Source: Bradyrhizobium algeriense
GTDB taxonomy: Bacteria; Pseudomonadota; Alphaproteobacteria; Rhizobiales; Xanthobacteraceae
DNA: 64,000 nucleotides
Direction of reading: 5' to 3'
NCBI RefSeq assembly: GCF_036924595.1
Contig: NZ_JAZHRV010000001.1
Location: 3,720,001 to 3,784,000 of the forward strand
Below, one piece after another: positions 26,784-35,150 of the stretch (positions are counted from its first letter, which is position 1; every line of letters begins with the position of its first letter). A model generated the notes under the pieces. That model made no database searches. It saw only the letters and a program-made list of their open reading frames with translations, and was not told where the DNA came from. A program made the position numbers and the translations under genes.

Positions 26784-28523
26784 ATGACTTTCCACGAACG
26801 ATATCTCGCCGGCTGCGCTGTGCTGGCGGTGGCTGCCTTGGTCACCGTCTCACCGACGCACGCTCAAGCGCCGACGCAGCCTCAAGACGCGGCGCTGAAT
26901 GCCGAGGCTGCCCAGAACGACTGGCCGACGTACCACGGCACCTACAAGTCCTACCATTACAGCGGCCTCGACCAGATCAATACCGGCAACGTCAAGAATC
27001 TCGAGGTCGCCTGGATGCACTTTCCGGAGCGCGCCACCCGCGGCATTCAGTCAACGCCGCTGGCCCTTGACGGCGTGCTGTACTATTCGGGCTCCTACAG
27101 CCGCGTCTACGCGCTGGACGGCGCGACCGGCAAGACGATCTGGGCCTTCGCGCCGGAGCTAGACGAGGAACTGGTCGCCAAGCAAACGCACTCGCCGTAC
27201 AACCGCGGCATCGCCATCGGCCACGGCAATCTCTACGTCGGCACGGTCGATGGGCGCCTGATCGCGCTCAATCTCAAGGACGGCAAGCCGGTGTGGGACA
27301 CCAAGCTGCTGGATTCCAAGAGGATGACGGTCGGCTTCACCGGCGCGCCGCTGGTGGTGAAGGACAAGGTGATCATTGGTGCCCAGGGCGGCGAATGGCC
27401 CCATCGCGGACCGATCTTCGGCGTGGACGGCAAGACCGGACAGAAGAAATGGGAGTTCTTCACGGTCGCCGGCACCGAAGAGGCCATGAAGACCTGGGGT
27501 GGTGATTCCTGGCGGACCGGCGGCGGCGGCGGCTGGATGCCCGGAACCTACGATCCGGAAAGCAATACGGTGTGGTGGGGCACCGCCAACCCGGCGCCGC
27601 TCTACGACTGGGCGGGCGCGGACTGGAAGAAGAGCGGGCCGCGGCCGGGCGACAATCTCTACACGACATCGGTCATCGCGCTCGATCCTGATAGCGGCAA
27701 GCTCAAATTCCACCATCAGGAGCTGCCGCACGACGCCTGGGACTTCGACTCTTCCGTCGGCGAATTCGTGATGATCGAGCGTGGCGGCAAGAAGCTCGTC
27801 GTGCACGCCAACAAGGGCGGACACATCTTCGTCTATGATCGTTCCAACGCCAAGATCGAGAATGTCTGGCCGCTGGTAAAGAACATCAACTTCGTCAAGA
27901 GCATCGATCCGAAGACCGGCGAGTTGATCGGTCGCCGTGACCTCTCGGAAGGCAAGGTCGACCCGCCATTGTGCCCGGCGATCATGGGCGGCATCAGCTG
28001 GAACTCTGGCGCCTACAGCCCCAAGAACGGGCTGTTCTACCGGATCGGGCAGGAGTGGTGCATGGAGCTGACCGTCGAGAAGACCACGCCGATCCTGGAG
28101 CCGATGGCCCAGCTCAACCTCGGCGCCACGTTCAAGCCTGTGGCGCCTCCGGACGGACCGGCCCGTGGTCATCTTAGCGCCCGCGACCCGGTCACCGGCG
28201 CCAAGAAGTGGGAGGTCAACTACAAGTACCCGCCGCTCGCCAGCGTTCTCGCCACTGCGGGCAATCTGGTATTCGTGCCGGACGCCGAAGGCATCGTGCA
28301 CGCCTACAATGCGGACACCGGCGAAGAGCTCTGGTCGCGCAACAACGGCATCGGGCATAATGCCGGCATCATCAGCTACATGGCCGGTGGCAAGCAGTAC
28401 ATCGCCGTACCGGCGGGCTGGGGCACCCTGGTGGGCGACGAATTTGTCGGGCTCTTTGGCGAGCCCTTCAAGAGCATGCCGAAGAATACCGGTGCCCTGG
28501 TTGTCTTCACGCTCAGACAATGA
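26784..28523 (+). CDS. PQQ-dependent alcohol/methanol-type dehydrogenase, lanthanide-type signature
   Basis: This 579-residue protein has a signal peptide (about 1-27, ending THAQA) and an eight-bladed propeller of the quinoprotein dehydrogenase family. The metal/PQQ residues visible are Glu204 (GGE), Asn269 (TANP), catalytic Asp320 and, two residues on, Asp322 (WDFD). The extra aspartate is the known marker of lanthanide-dependent enzymes such as XoxF and PedH; calcium enzymes have Ala, Ser or Thr there. The vicinal cysteine pair of MxaF is not seen. GGGAGG precedes the ATG. A cytochrome c and a MxaJ-like protein follow, giving an xoxFGJ-like layout. It should oxidise an alcohol or aldehyde in the periplasm. 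The exact substrate is unknown. Confidence 0.9.
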   Translation: MTFHERYLAGCAVLAVAALVTVSPTHAQAPTQPQDAALNAEAAQNDWPTYHGTYKSYHYSGLDQINTGNVKNLEVAWMHFPERATRGIQSTPLALDGVLYYSGSYSRVYALDGATGKTIWAFAPELDEELVAKQTHSPYNRGIAIGHGNLYVGTVDGRLIALNLKDGKPVWDTKLLDSKRMTVGFTGAPLVVKDKVIIGAQGGEWPHRGPIFGVDGKTGQKKWEFFTVAGTEEAMKTWGGDSWRTGGGGGWMPGTYDPESNTVWWGTANPAPLYDWAGADWKKSGPRPGDNLYTTSVIALDPDSGKLKFHHQELPHDAWDFDSSVGEFVMIERGGKKLVVHANKGGHIFVYDRSNAKIENVWPLVKNINFVKSIDPKTGELIGRRDLSEGKVDPPLCPAIMGGISWNSGAYSPKNGLFYRIGQEWCMELTVEKTTPILEPMAQLNLGATFKPVAPPDGPARGHLSARDPVTGAKKWEVNYKYPPLASVLATAGNLVFVPDAEGIVHAYNADTGEELWSRNNGIGHNAGIISYMAGGKQYIAVPAGWGTLVGDEFVGLFGEPFKSMPKNTGALVVFTLRQ

Positions 28524-28554
28524 CGATAGCGTGGGCGGCAGGGATCGATCTCCT

Positions 28555-28592
28555 TGCCGCCCTTGCGATCAAGACCCTGCCGCCCTTGCGAT
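28555..28592 (+). repeat. 15-bp direct repeat at the cytochrome gene start
   Basis: TGCCGCCCTTGCGAT occurs at 28555-28569 and again at 28578-28592, a 23-bp period. The second copy overlaps the ATG at 28591. It looks like a small duplication in the leader. Confidence 0.5.
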
Positions 28593-28968
28593 GAATGCGG
28601 ATGCCGGAATGCGAATACCGTTTGTAATTGTTGTTTCCCTGGCCATCATATGGCCATGGCTGTCGACCGCCTCGTTTGCCCAACAGTCCACCTCGCCGGA
28701 CGCTGCAAATCCGCTGCCGCAAGCCGAAGCCTCGCCGGACGACATCGAAGGCGGGAAAATGTTCGCCACGACCTGCGGCTTTTGTCACCAGGATGGCGGC
28801 CGCCATGCGGGCAAAGGTCCGAAGCTGTCGAAGTCCGAGCGCAGCGACGAATACCTCATCGAGCGTATCAAGAAGGGCAAGGTCGGCGCCATGCCCGCCT
28901 ATGGGTCGGTGTTCACTGACGGCCAGATCATCGCGATCCTGGCCTACATTCGGGGGCTCGATGACTAG
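28591..28968 (+). CDS. Periplasmic c-type cytochrome, XoxG/MxaG-like partner
   Basis: This 125-residue protein has a signal peptide (hydrophobic FVIVVSLAII near residues 11-20) and a single heme motif Cys62-Gly-Phe-Cys65-His66, with Met101 in GAMPAYG as likely sixth ligand. It should take electrons from the PQQ dehydrogenase encoded 67 bp upstream and pass them to the respiratory chain. Either ATG at 28591 or 28609 may be the start; neither has a strong Shine-Dalgarno sequence. Its stop codon overlaps the start of the next gene (ATGACTAG), a sign of translational coupling. Confidence 0.82.
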   Translation: MNADAGMRIPFVIVVSLAIIWPWLSTASFAQQSTSPDAANPLPQAEASPDDIEGGKMFATTCGFCHQDGGRHAGKGPKLSKSERSDEYLIERIKKGKVGAMPAYGSVFTDGQIIAILAYIRGLDD

Positions 28969-29758
28969 CGCGGCGTGGAAACCGCGATATCGGCTCGCCC
29001 GATACGCGGCCAGCCTCTCGCTGCTGATGCTCTGGAACGCGCCGGCGGATGCCCGCTCGCTGGAAACCGTCATCGAGCGCGGCGCATTGACGCTCTGCGC
29101 CAGCCCCAATGCGCTGCCGTTTGCAAGCAAGACCGGACCGGTCCCAGGGTTTCAGATCGAGCTCGGCGAGAAAATTGCCGAGCAACTCGGTGTCAAGCTG
29201 ACACGGGAGTGGGTGGTCAGTGCGACCCAGTATCGCCGCGCCGATTGCGACCTCGTGCTCGACGTCATCGCCCGCAAGGATACGCCGCCCGCGGGCGGCG
29301 TGCGGATTTCGCGTCCCTACCATCGCAGCGGCGTCGTGCTCGCGGTGCGCAGCGATTCGCACGCCTCGTCGCTGGCCAATCTCGGTTCCGATCAGCGGGT
29401 CGGAGTACCGGTCGGCTCGCTGGTTTCGATGACGCTCGCCAAGGGGGGCGCCGCGACATCTCCGTTCGTGTTCGAGGACGATATTGTTGCAGCACTGGCC
29501 AATCGCGAGATCGAGGCCGCCGCCGTCACACCGATGACGGTCGGCTGGTTCAACCTGCAGCATGCCGACAAGCCGCTGCGCCTGATTCCAGCGTTCGACA
29601 ACGACCAGGATCTGAACTGGAATATTGCGGCCGGGCTGCTTCGCCCCGACGACAAGCTGCGGCAGCGTGTCGATGCGGCGATCGAGGCCCTGCTGGCCGA
29701 TGGCACCATCGCGCGGATCTACGCCCGCTACGGCATCGAGCTGCGATCTCCGCAGTAG
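28961..29758 (+). CDS. Periplasmic binding protein, MxaJ/XoxJ-like (quinoprotein dehydrogenase-associated)
   Basis: This 265-residue protein has a signal peptide (ending near ADARS, about residue 32) and a family 3 solute-binding fold: GALTLCASPNALPFAS, GFQIELGEKIAEQLG and a C-terminal DGTIARIYARYG are characteristic. Its ATG lies inside the end of the cytochrome gene. Proteins of this type always accompany PQQ methanol-type dehydrogenases; XoxJ is thought to help activate the dehydrogenase or load its cofactor rather than to import a nutrient. That role is taken from the family and gene order. Confidence 0.82.
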   Translation: MTSAAWKPRYRLARYAASLSLLMLWNAPADARSLETVIERGALTLCASPNALPFASKTGPVPGFQIELGEKIAEQLGVKLTREWVVSATQYRRADCDLVLDVIARKDTPPAGGVRISRPYHRSGVVLAVRSDSHASSLANLGSDQRVGVPVGSLVSMTLAKGGAATSPFVFEDDIVAALANREIEAAAVTPMTVGWFNLQHADKPLRLIPAFDNDQDLNWNIAAGLLRPDDKLRQRVDAAIEALLADGTIARIYARYGIELRSPQ

Positions 29759-29894
29759 GGCGGTATCGCGTTATGTTCATCAGGACGACTTACCGGCGCG
29801 GGATGATTTCGGCAGCCAGCGTCCCGATCACGGCGGATCGGCAGGCGCATGCCGTGGGCGGCGCGGTGCCGCAGACATCCGGGGGATAAGTCCG

Positions 29895-31922
29895 ATGCCC
29901 TTTGATCTTCTGCAGAGGAAGCGAAGCCATTTCATGCTCTGGCGCCCAGGGAGCGTGAACCCGCCCCCTGCCCTTGTCATCGGCACGTTCCTCGAGGGAA
30001 ACCCGCCGAGCTTTCAGCCGCTGAACAGGTTCGATTTGGCGGTTTCACCGGTCTCGGCCGATCTATGGGAAATAGCGGCCGCAGCCTGCGGGCTGGCGGA
30101 CAGCCGCGTCTATCACTATTGGTTTGAAGTCACCAACGTGAACCCGAAGACGCCGGTGTCGGCCCGCATCCTGTGCACGGACCCGACCGCCTGGACGGTG
30201 GATTGGCGACTGCGCGCACCGGCACTGCCGCTCCCGTTCACCGACGACGACCGCGGCCCGGCGGCCGTCGTGAAGTGGCGGGAAAACGAGCTGGTGCCCT
30301 GCGATCCCGCCGGCGACGAACCGGACTGGCAGAACGACCCGCGGCTCGACACCCTCCCCGCCAACAACCGTCTCGTCATCTACGAGCTGCCAACGCGCTG
30401 GAGCCGGATTGAGACAGAGGGCACCGTCAGCATCGCCGGCGGGACTTTCCGTGACGTCCTTGCGCTCGTGGAGCGGACCGCGGCACCGACCAATTTCGCG
30501 GGCGTAGCTGCGCTCGCACCCGGCGAGGCACATCTCGAAGACCTCGGCGTCAACGCTCTCGAGCTGTTGCCTCCGGCCGACAGCTTCGTCAACCGCGAGT
30601 GGGGCTACGCGACGAGCAACTATTTCGCCGCCGATTTTGATTTGGGATTTCCGAGAGGCCATGCCTCGCCGACGGCGTCCGCCGATCTTGCGGCGCTTGT
30701 TACCGCCTGCCATCGACACCGCCTTCGGTTCTTCACCGACGTCGTGATGGCCTTCGCGACACGGTATGCTTATCGGTACGTCAATTTCCTCGACTTCCAC
30801 GTCCACCGTGGGACTGATGATCCGGAGGAGGACGCCCGGGACGACTTTGGCGGTGACCTCTTCAAGTATAACTTCTTGACCGACGCCTACGACCCGATCA
30901 CCGGGGGACCCGCGCGCCTCGTGCCGGCGCGTCGCCTCATGCTAACCTGCCTTGCGCGCTGGATGCTCGACTTTCGGGTCGATGGCATTCGGATGGACAG
31001 CGTGCCCAACATCATGAACTGGGACTTCGTACAGGAGTACAAGGATCTTGCCCGAAACATATGGCGCTCGCGGTGGCTGGCGCAGGGCCTGCCGGCACAG
31101 GGTGCCGACGAACGCTTCCTCGTCGTCGGAGAGGATCTGGCGGTGCCGATTGATCTTCTGCGCCAGAACCGCCTCGACGGCCTGTGGAACGAAGAGTTCA
31201 AGCGGATGGTTCGGTATGCAATCATCGGACAAAATGACGAAAAGGAGCCGAGTTTCGAGTGGACGGTGCGCAAACTGATCGACTGCCGTCTGCTTGGCTT
31301 CGCCGATGGGTCTCAAGCGATCAACTACGTGACCTCGCACGATGTTGAGGGCGTCAGGAACGAGCGCCTGTACAATCTTCTCAACAACAATGGCGTTTGG
31401 AATACGGAGCGACGGATCAAGCTTGCCTTCGTCTGTCTGATGACTGCCGTCGGCATACCCATGATTTTCGCAGGCGAAGAGTTCGCCGACCAGCATGACC
31501 TCGCGGTCATCCATCCGCAAAAGCAGATCGATCCCGTGAACTTCGATCGCCTGCAGGACCCTTGGCGCCGGCGCGTATTCGAATATTGCGCCCGCCTCGT
31601 CCGTTTTCGCACGAGGTCTGACGCACTTGCTGTCAACGACACGCAGTTCATCCACGTCGATTTCGAGGAGGGTAAACGCGTGCTCGTCTGGCAGCGGGGC
31701 CGGCCGGGCATCGACCACCCTGTGATCGTCGTCGCGAATTTTTCGGATTTTGAAACCGCGCTGCCGTTCGCCCCAGCTTCCGAATACCGCGTGCCGAACT
31801 GGCCAATGACCCCGCCGGGCATGCGCTGGCGCGAGATTACGCAGAATCGCGACGTGCCGCCCGAATGGGTCCACCGGGAGCCGATCTTTCCCTGGGAGGC
31901 CAAGGTCTATGCCTTGACCTGA
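29895..31922 (+). CDS. GH13 family glycoside hydrolase / transglycosylase
   Basis: This 675-residue protein has an N-terminal beta-sandwich-like region (1-200) and a GH13 alpha-amylase barrel. The conserved regions are visible: Arg366 and nucleophile Asp368 in VDGIRMDSV, acid/base Glu413 in VVGEDLA, and His482-Asp483 in NYVTSHD. No signal peptide is seen, so it acts in the cytoplasm, probably on glycogen, maltodextrin or a similar alpha-glucan. Overall shape is closest to branching/debranching enzymes but I cannot assign the reaction. It begins 136 bp after the binding-protein gene and is probably a separate unit. Confidence 0.85.
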   Translation: MPFDLLQRKRSHFMLWRPGSVNPPPALVIGTFLEGNPPSFQPLNRFDLAVSPVSADLWEIAAAACGLADSRVYHYWFEVTNVNPKTPVSARILCTDPTAWTVDWRLRAPALPLPFTDDDRGPAAVVKWRENELVPCDPAGDEPDWQNDPRLDTLPANNRLVIYELPTRWSRIETEGTVSIAGGTFRDVLALVERTAAPTNFAGVAALAPGEAHLEDLGVNALELLPPADSFVNREWGYATSNYFAADFDLGFPRGHASPTASADLAALVTACHRHRLRFFTDVVMAFATRYAYRYVNFLDFHVHRGTDDPEEDARDDFGGDLFKYNFLTDAYDPITGGPARLVPARRLMLTCLARWMLDFRVDGIRMDSVPNIMNWDFVQEYKDLARNIWRSRWLAQGLPAQGADERFLVVGEDLAVPIDLLRQNRLDGLWNEEFKRMVRYAIIGQNDEKEPSFEWTVRKLIDCRLLGFADGSQAINYVTSHDVEGVRNERLYNLLNNNGVWNTERRIKLAFVCLMTAVGIPMIFAGEEFADQHDLAVIHPQKQIDPVNFDRLQDPWRRRVFEYCARLVRFRTRSDALAVNDTQFIHVDFEEGKRVLVWQRGRPGIDHPVIVVANFSDFETALPFAPASEYRVPNWPMTPPGMRWREITQNRDVPPEWVHREPIFPWEAKVYALT

Positions 31923-32129
31923 GTGTATCCGCTAGCTGTTCTGCGGGCGTGAGCGGCTCATTCTCTACTATACGTTCTCGCCGTAGCTCGTGACCTCCGT
32001 TCCCAAAAAGCCGAGGATTCTCATCGAACCCGACTTCGCCTCTTGCGTTGGGAGAGCCTAAGGATGAAGAGCGGCCGAGACAGCACGGCATCGATAGAAC
32101 GGCGCGCAAGCCCAGCGAAAGGACGAGCA

Positions 32130-32603
32130 ATGGCCAAGAACACGATTTGCCTGTGGTACGACAAGGACGCGGAAGCTGCGGCCCGCTTCTACGCCGAAAC
32201 CTTTCCCGACAGCGCCGTGGGCGCCGTCCACCGGGCACCCAGCGACTACCCCTCCGGCAAGCAGGGCGACGTGCTGACGGTAGAATTCACGGTCGCCGGC
32301 GTCCCGTGTATTGGTCTCAACGGCGGTCCCGCGTTCAAGCATAACGAAGCTTTCTCGTTTCAGATCGCCACCGATGATCAGCAGGAGACCGACCGCTACT
32401 GGAACGCCATTGTCGGCAATGGAGGCCAGGAGAGTGCGTGCGGCTGGTGCAAGGACAAGTGGGGCGTCTCCTGGCAAATCACGCCGCGCGTGCTGACAGA
32501 GGCGCTGGCGGCCGGCGGCGCTGAAGCAAAGCGCGCATTCGATGCCATGATGGGCATGAAGAAAATCGACGTCGCCGCGATCAAAGCGGCGCGACGCGGC
32601 TGA
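32130..32603 (+). CDS. VOC-superfamily protein (PhnB / 3-demethylubiquinone methyltransferase-like)
   Basis: This 157-residue protein matches the PhnB-like VOC group: ICLWYDKDAEAAARFYAETFPDS at the start, a central FSFQIATDDQQETDRYWNAIV and the conserved CGWCKDKWGVSWQITPR near the end. The family is often mislabelled as a methyltransferase; the true reaction is unknown. AAGGA lies 7 bases before the ATG at 32130. A longer frame to 32043 has no site. It stands alone, followed by a short intergenic repeat. Confidence 0.82.
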   Translation: MAKNTICLWYDKDAEAAARFYAETFPDSAVGAVHRAPSDYPSGKQGDVLTVEFTVAGVPCIGLNGGPAFKHNEAFSFQIATDDQQETDRYWNAIVGNGGQESACGWCKDKWGVSWQITPRVLTEALAAGGAEAKRAFDAMMGMKKIDVAAIKAARRG

Positions 32604-32624
32604 TGTTCACGCGCCGTAAGATCT

Positions 32625-32691
32625 GGTGGCGTCCGTTTGCGGTTTCAGAACGATCGCTGCGGTTCGACCGTCCTTGGTCCTGACGCTATTT
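32625..32691. repeat. Intergenic repeat, copy A
   Basis: This 67-bp stretch begins GGTGGCGTCCGTTTGCGGT and ends CTGACGCTATTT. A copy of about 80 percent identity by eye lies at 37761-37826 in the same orientation. Both copies border the protease / repeat-protein block. It may be one of the dispersed intergenic elements of these genomes. Confidence 0.6.
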
Positions 32692-32713
32692 TAAATGCGA
32701 CGGACGCAACCGA

Positions 32714-32756
32714 CTAAAGCGCGATTGCGATTCGACTTAGAGCGATCGCGCTTTAG
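32714..32756 (-). terminator. 12-bp inverted repeat overlapping the protease stop codon
   Basis: CTAAAGCGCGAT (32714-32725) and ATCGCGCTTTAG (32745-32756) are perfect complements around a 19-base loop. The right arm contains the TAA stop of the subtilisin-like gene (32753-32755). It should form a stable RNA hairpin at the 3' end of that leftward operon. There is no T-run, so transcript protection or a dispersed palindromic element are alternatives. Confidence 0.6.
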
Positions 32757-34576
32757 CGTTCTGCCGCCAAACCAGCGAACGCCATTGCTGCCTTGAGTTC
32801 GTGGATGCTTGCTTTCTCGCCGCCGTCGGCCTGGAACGCCAGAGGTCCCGAACTCAGCGGCAGGCTACTCACCCTGGCCGGACCACGCGGCAGCTCGAAC
32901 GGCATCACGTCGCTTGCGCCGAACTGAATCTGATCGAGCTGCCGAATGGCGCTGCGCATCTGACCCAATCCGACATTCAGCGGCACGACTGTCGCTCGCT
33001 GCTCAGACCAGATGCCAAGCGCACGCGCCGCGTTCGGTAGCCCAGCCCCGGTCTGCCAGGGATGACCGATCGGCTGCGCGGTATCCTTGAGAATCTGGAA
33101 CAGCCGTTCGACGCGTTGCAAATCTCTGGCAGCGAAACTGCCCTTGAAATCACTGTGATCGGCGAGGATCAGGGCTGCGAGTGCGGTAACGTGGGCAGCC
33201 GCGAGCGAGGTCCCGTCACAGACCGCGTAACTGTCAGGGGACTGGCAGGCAATGATCGCAACGCCAGGCGCGCAGAGGTCGAGCTCGGGCCCGCGACAGG
33301 AAAACGGCGGTACGAAGAACCCGCCGGCGAGCGCGATGGCTGCCGCCGCTTGTGCCGCCTGCGGACTGTCTTCCAGGAAGCTTCCCGCTTGTCCGACCGC
33401 ACCAACCGCCATGACGTTCGGGGAGCAAGCCGGAAACGGCACCGCTCCTGCGGAATTTCCGGCAGCCGCGATGAGGCTCATGCCATGCTGTTTTGCCTCA
33501 GCGATGCGTTGCTCAACCAGAGCCGAGCCGCGCTCGCAACCGAATCCCAGACACGCCACGTCGATGGCGTTCTGCAGGCAATAGTCGAGCGCCACGATCA
33601 GATCGCTGCAATAGGCATCGGACGGAAGCTTGCAGACATGCAGCTCGCTGTCCGGCGCGTAACCCCGTACGCCGTGCGCTGTCTGGGGCGCGGCACTGAT
33701 AAGGCCCGCGCATGGCGTGCCGTGGCCGATTGCGTCCTTCGACCAGGATTTTGCTTCGGCGCTCCTGATGTCGATACCGTGATCGATCCCGGTCAATCGC
33801 TTGTGGCTGGTCGCAACGCCGCTGTCGATCAGAGCGATCCTGACTCCGGCGCCGCGGCATTGCTTCGGGATCCGGTCAAGCTGCATGGCTGCGCCCCCCC
33901 AATCCAGCGCCTCCGACAGCGACAACGGTTTTAGGGTGAAGATGTTCACCGCATCGGCGTCGAGATGAGGCCGATGTTGCCACAGGCCCCAAAAGCCGGA
34001 GCGCGGGTTGACAAATATGGCAGCGACCGTGTCCGGCTGCTCACCTTGCAGCGTCAGATCTACTCTGCCGTCGCTATCCGTCAGTCCCTGAACTGACACC
34101 TGCTCGCCGATGAGCCGCACCGCCGCCTGCTCCACGGGCGTGCCGGCTTCGCTCACGATCCGGATCGTCACCTTCAAATCCGGCCCGAACGCGGTCATCA
34201 TCGCAGCCGTCGGGAGAACCGATGACGCGCCAGCGAATGATGCAGCTCGCAGATGGAGGTCCGGCTCGATGATCAAGCTGCCGGCTGCGGAGCGGCGCAG
34301 TGCGGTGGCGGCGTCGTCAGGTATGCGCACGACCGCAATCGGCGGGACAGTGGTGTCGCGCCGCTCACGGGTCCGCAGGATCTCGATGTTGCCGAACTGG
34401 TTGAGTTGCTCGGCCAGCTCTTGACCGCTTACGCCAGGTCCCGCCGGCGCGATCATGTACTGACTGGTGCGGGCCGGTTTGCGTCGATCACCGGCCGGCG
34501 CCGAGCGCGCGTCACGTGATGATTTGCGTCGGTCGCCGCTCGCCGTGGAGCGCGCATCATCTGAGCTTGCTGCCAT
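32753..34576 (-). CDS. Subtilisin-like serine protease (S8) with a disordered repeat leader
   Basis: This 607-residue protein has the S8 catalytic triad Asp251 (ALIDSGVA), His285 (GHGTPCAG) and Ser457 (DGTSLAAAH), with oxyanion Asn374 (AAGNS). Ahead of it lie two tandem copies of a DARSxxxGDRRK motif (7-35), a likely I9-type propeptide (40-110) and a beta-sandwich, carboxypeptidase-regulatory-like domain (about 133-190). No signal peptide is visible, so export, if any, is by an unusual route. The ATG at 34576 has GGGAGG upstream. It is the last gene of a leftward operon with a 152-residue protein and a Gln/Gly-rich repeat protein, which are obvious candidate substrates or partners (inference). 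Confidence 0.88.
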   Translation of the reverse strand: MAASSDDARSTASGDRRKSSRDARSAPAGDRRKPARTSQYMIAPAGPGVSGQELAEQLNQFGNIEILRTRERRDTTVPPIAVVRIPDDAATALRRSAAGSLIIEPDLHLRAASFAGASSVLPTAAMMTAFGPDLKVTIRIVSEAGTPVEQAAVRLIGEQVSVQGLTDSDGRVDLTLQGEQPDTVAAIFVNPRSGFWGLWQHRPHLDADAVNIFTLKPLSLSEALDWGGAAMQLDRIPKQCRGAGVRIALIDSGVATSHKRLTGIDHGIDIRSAEAKSWSKDAIGHGTPCAGLISAAPQTAHGVRGYAPDSELHVCKLPSDAYCSDLIVALDYCLQNAIDVACLGFGCERGSALVEQRIAEAKQHGMSLIAAAGNSAGAVPFPACSPNVMAVGAVGQAGSFLEDSPQAAQAAAAIALAGGFFVPPFSCRGPELDLCAPGVAIIACQSPDSYAVCDGTSLAAAHVTALAALILADHSDFKGSFAARDLQRVERLFQILKDTAQPIGHPWQTGAGLPNAARALGIWSEQRATVVPLNVGLGQMRSAIRQLDQIQFGASDVMPFELPRGPARVSSLPLSSGPLAFQADGGEKASIHELKAAMAFAGLAAER

Positions 34577-34593
34577 GGTGTCGCCTCCCACCT

Positions 34594-35052
34594 TTAGTGG
34601 ATTGAGGGTTGAGTCTGATCGGTCGAAGCCTGTCGCACCAGCGGAACGCGCGGATCAGCTGCGCGGACGATTTCGATCATGCGATAGGCCTGCCCGATCA
34701 GGTCGAAGGCCTGCGCATAGTCCCGCGCGGCAAACCTGTGCGCGGCTTGGGTCACGATCGGCACGCAGTTCTCCAGGCCGGCATGCTGTGCTGCGTTGGC
34801 TGCGAGAAAGGCGGAAAGCGAGCGCAGCGATTCCGCGACCATATCGCCGATCATGTTCTCCGCAGCCTGACGATCGAGGACCGGGTTCGGTATCGGCAGG
34901 CTACCGGGCATGGTTTGGAACATTTGCTCAAATGGTTGAAACTGAAGGCGCATGAGAAGCGGCATCAAATTGCCGAGCAGCGCGACGAGCTGCTGAATGT
35001 CTGCCGGGCGTGGCTGTGACGCAGTTGCGCCAGAAGGATTGGAATCGGACAT
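34594..35052 (-). CDS. Hypothetical protein sharing a helix motif with the repeat protein
   Basis: This 152-residue, mostly helical protein has no recognised domain. Residues 17-38 (ADIQQLVALLGNLMP and on) align with the three helix repeats of the neighbouring Gln/Gly-rich protein: Asp, hydrophobic pair, then Pro at matching positions. The middle region is alanine-rich and amphipathic. GGAGG lies about 9 bases before the ATG. It starts 98 bp after the repeat protein and ends 17 bp before the subtilisin start, so it is in the same operon. No signal peptide. Confidence 0.68.
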   Translation of the reverse strand: MSDSNPSGATASQPRPADIQQLVALLGNLMPLLMRLQFQPFEQMFQTMPGSLPIPNPVLDRQAAENMIGDMVAESLRSLSAFLAANAAQHAGLENCVPIVTQAAHRFAARDYAQAFDLIGQAYRMIEIVRAADPRVPLVRQASTDQTQPSIH

Positions 35053-35150
35053 GGATGTTCTCCTCCGGAGGGAAGCATAACGGCAGCGAGCGCAACCGCC
35101 GCTTTGGGCGACGGTCGCTGATTACCTTGCGGACTGGCCGCGAATTGCGC

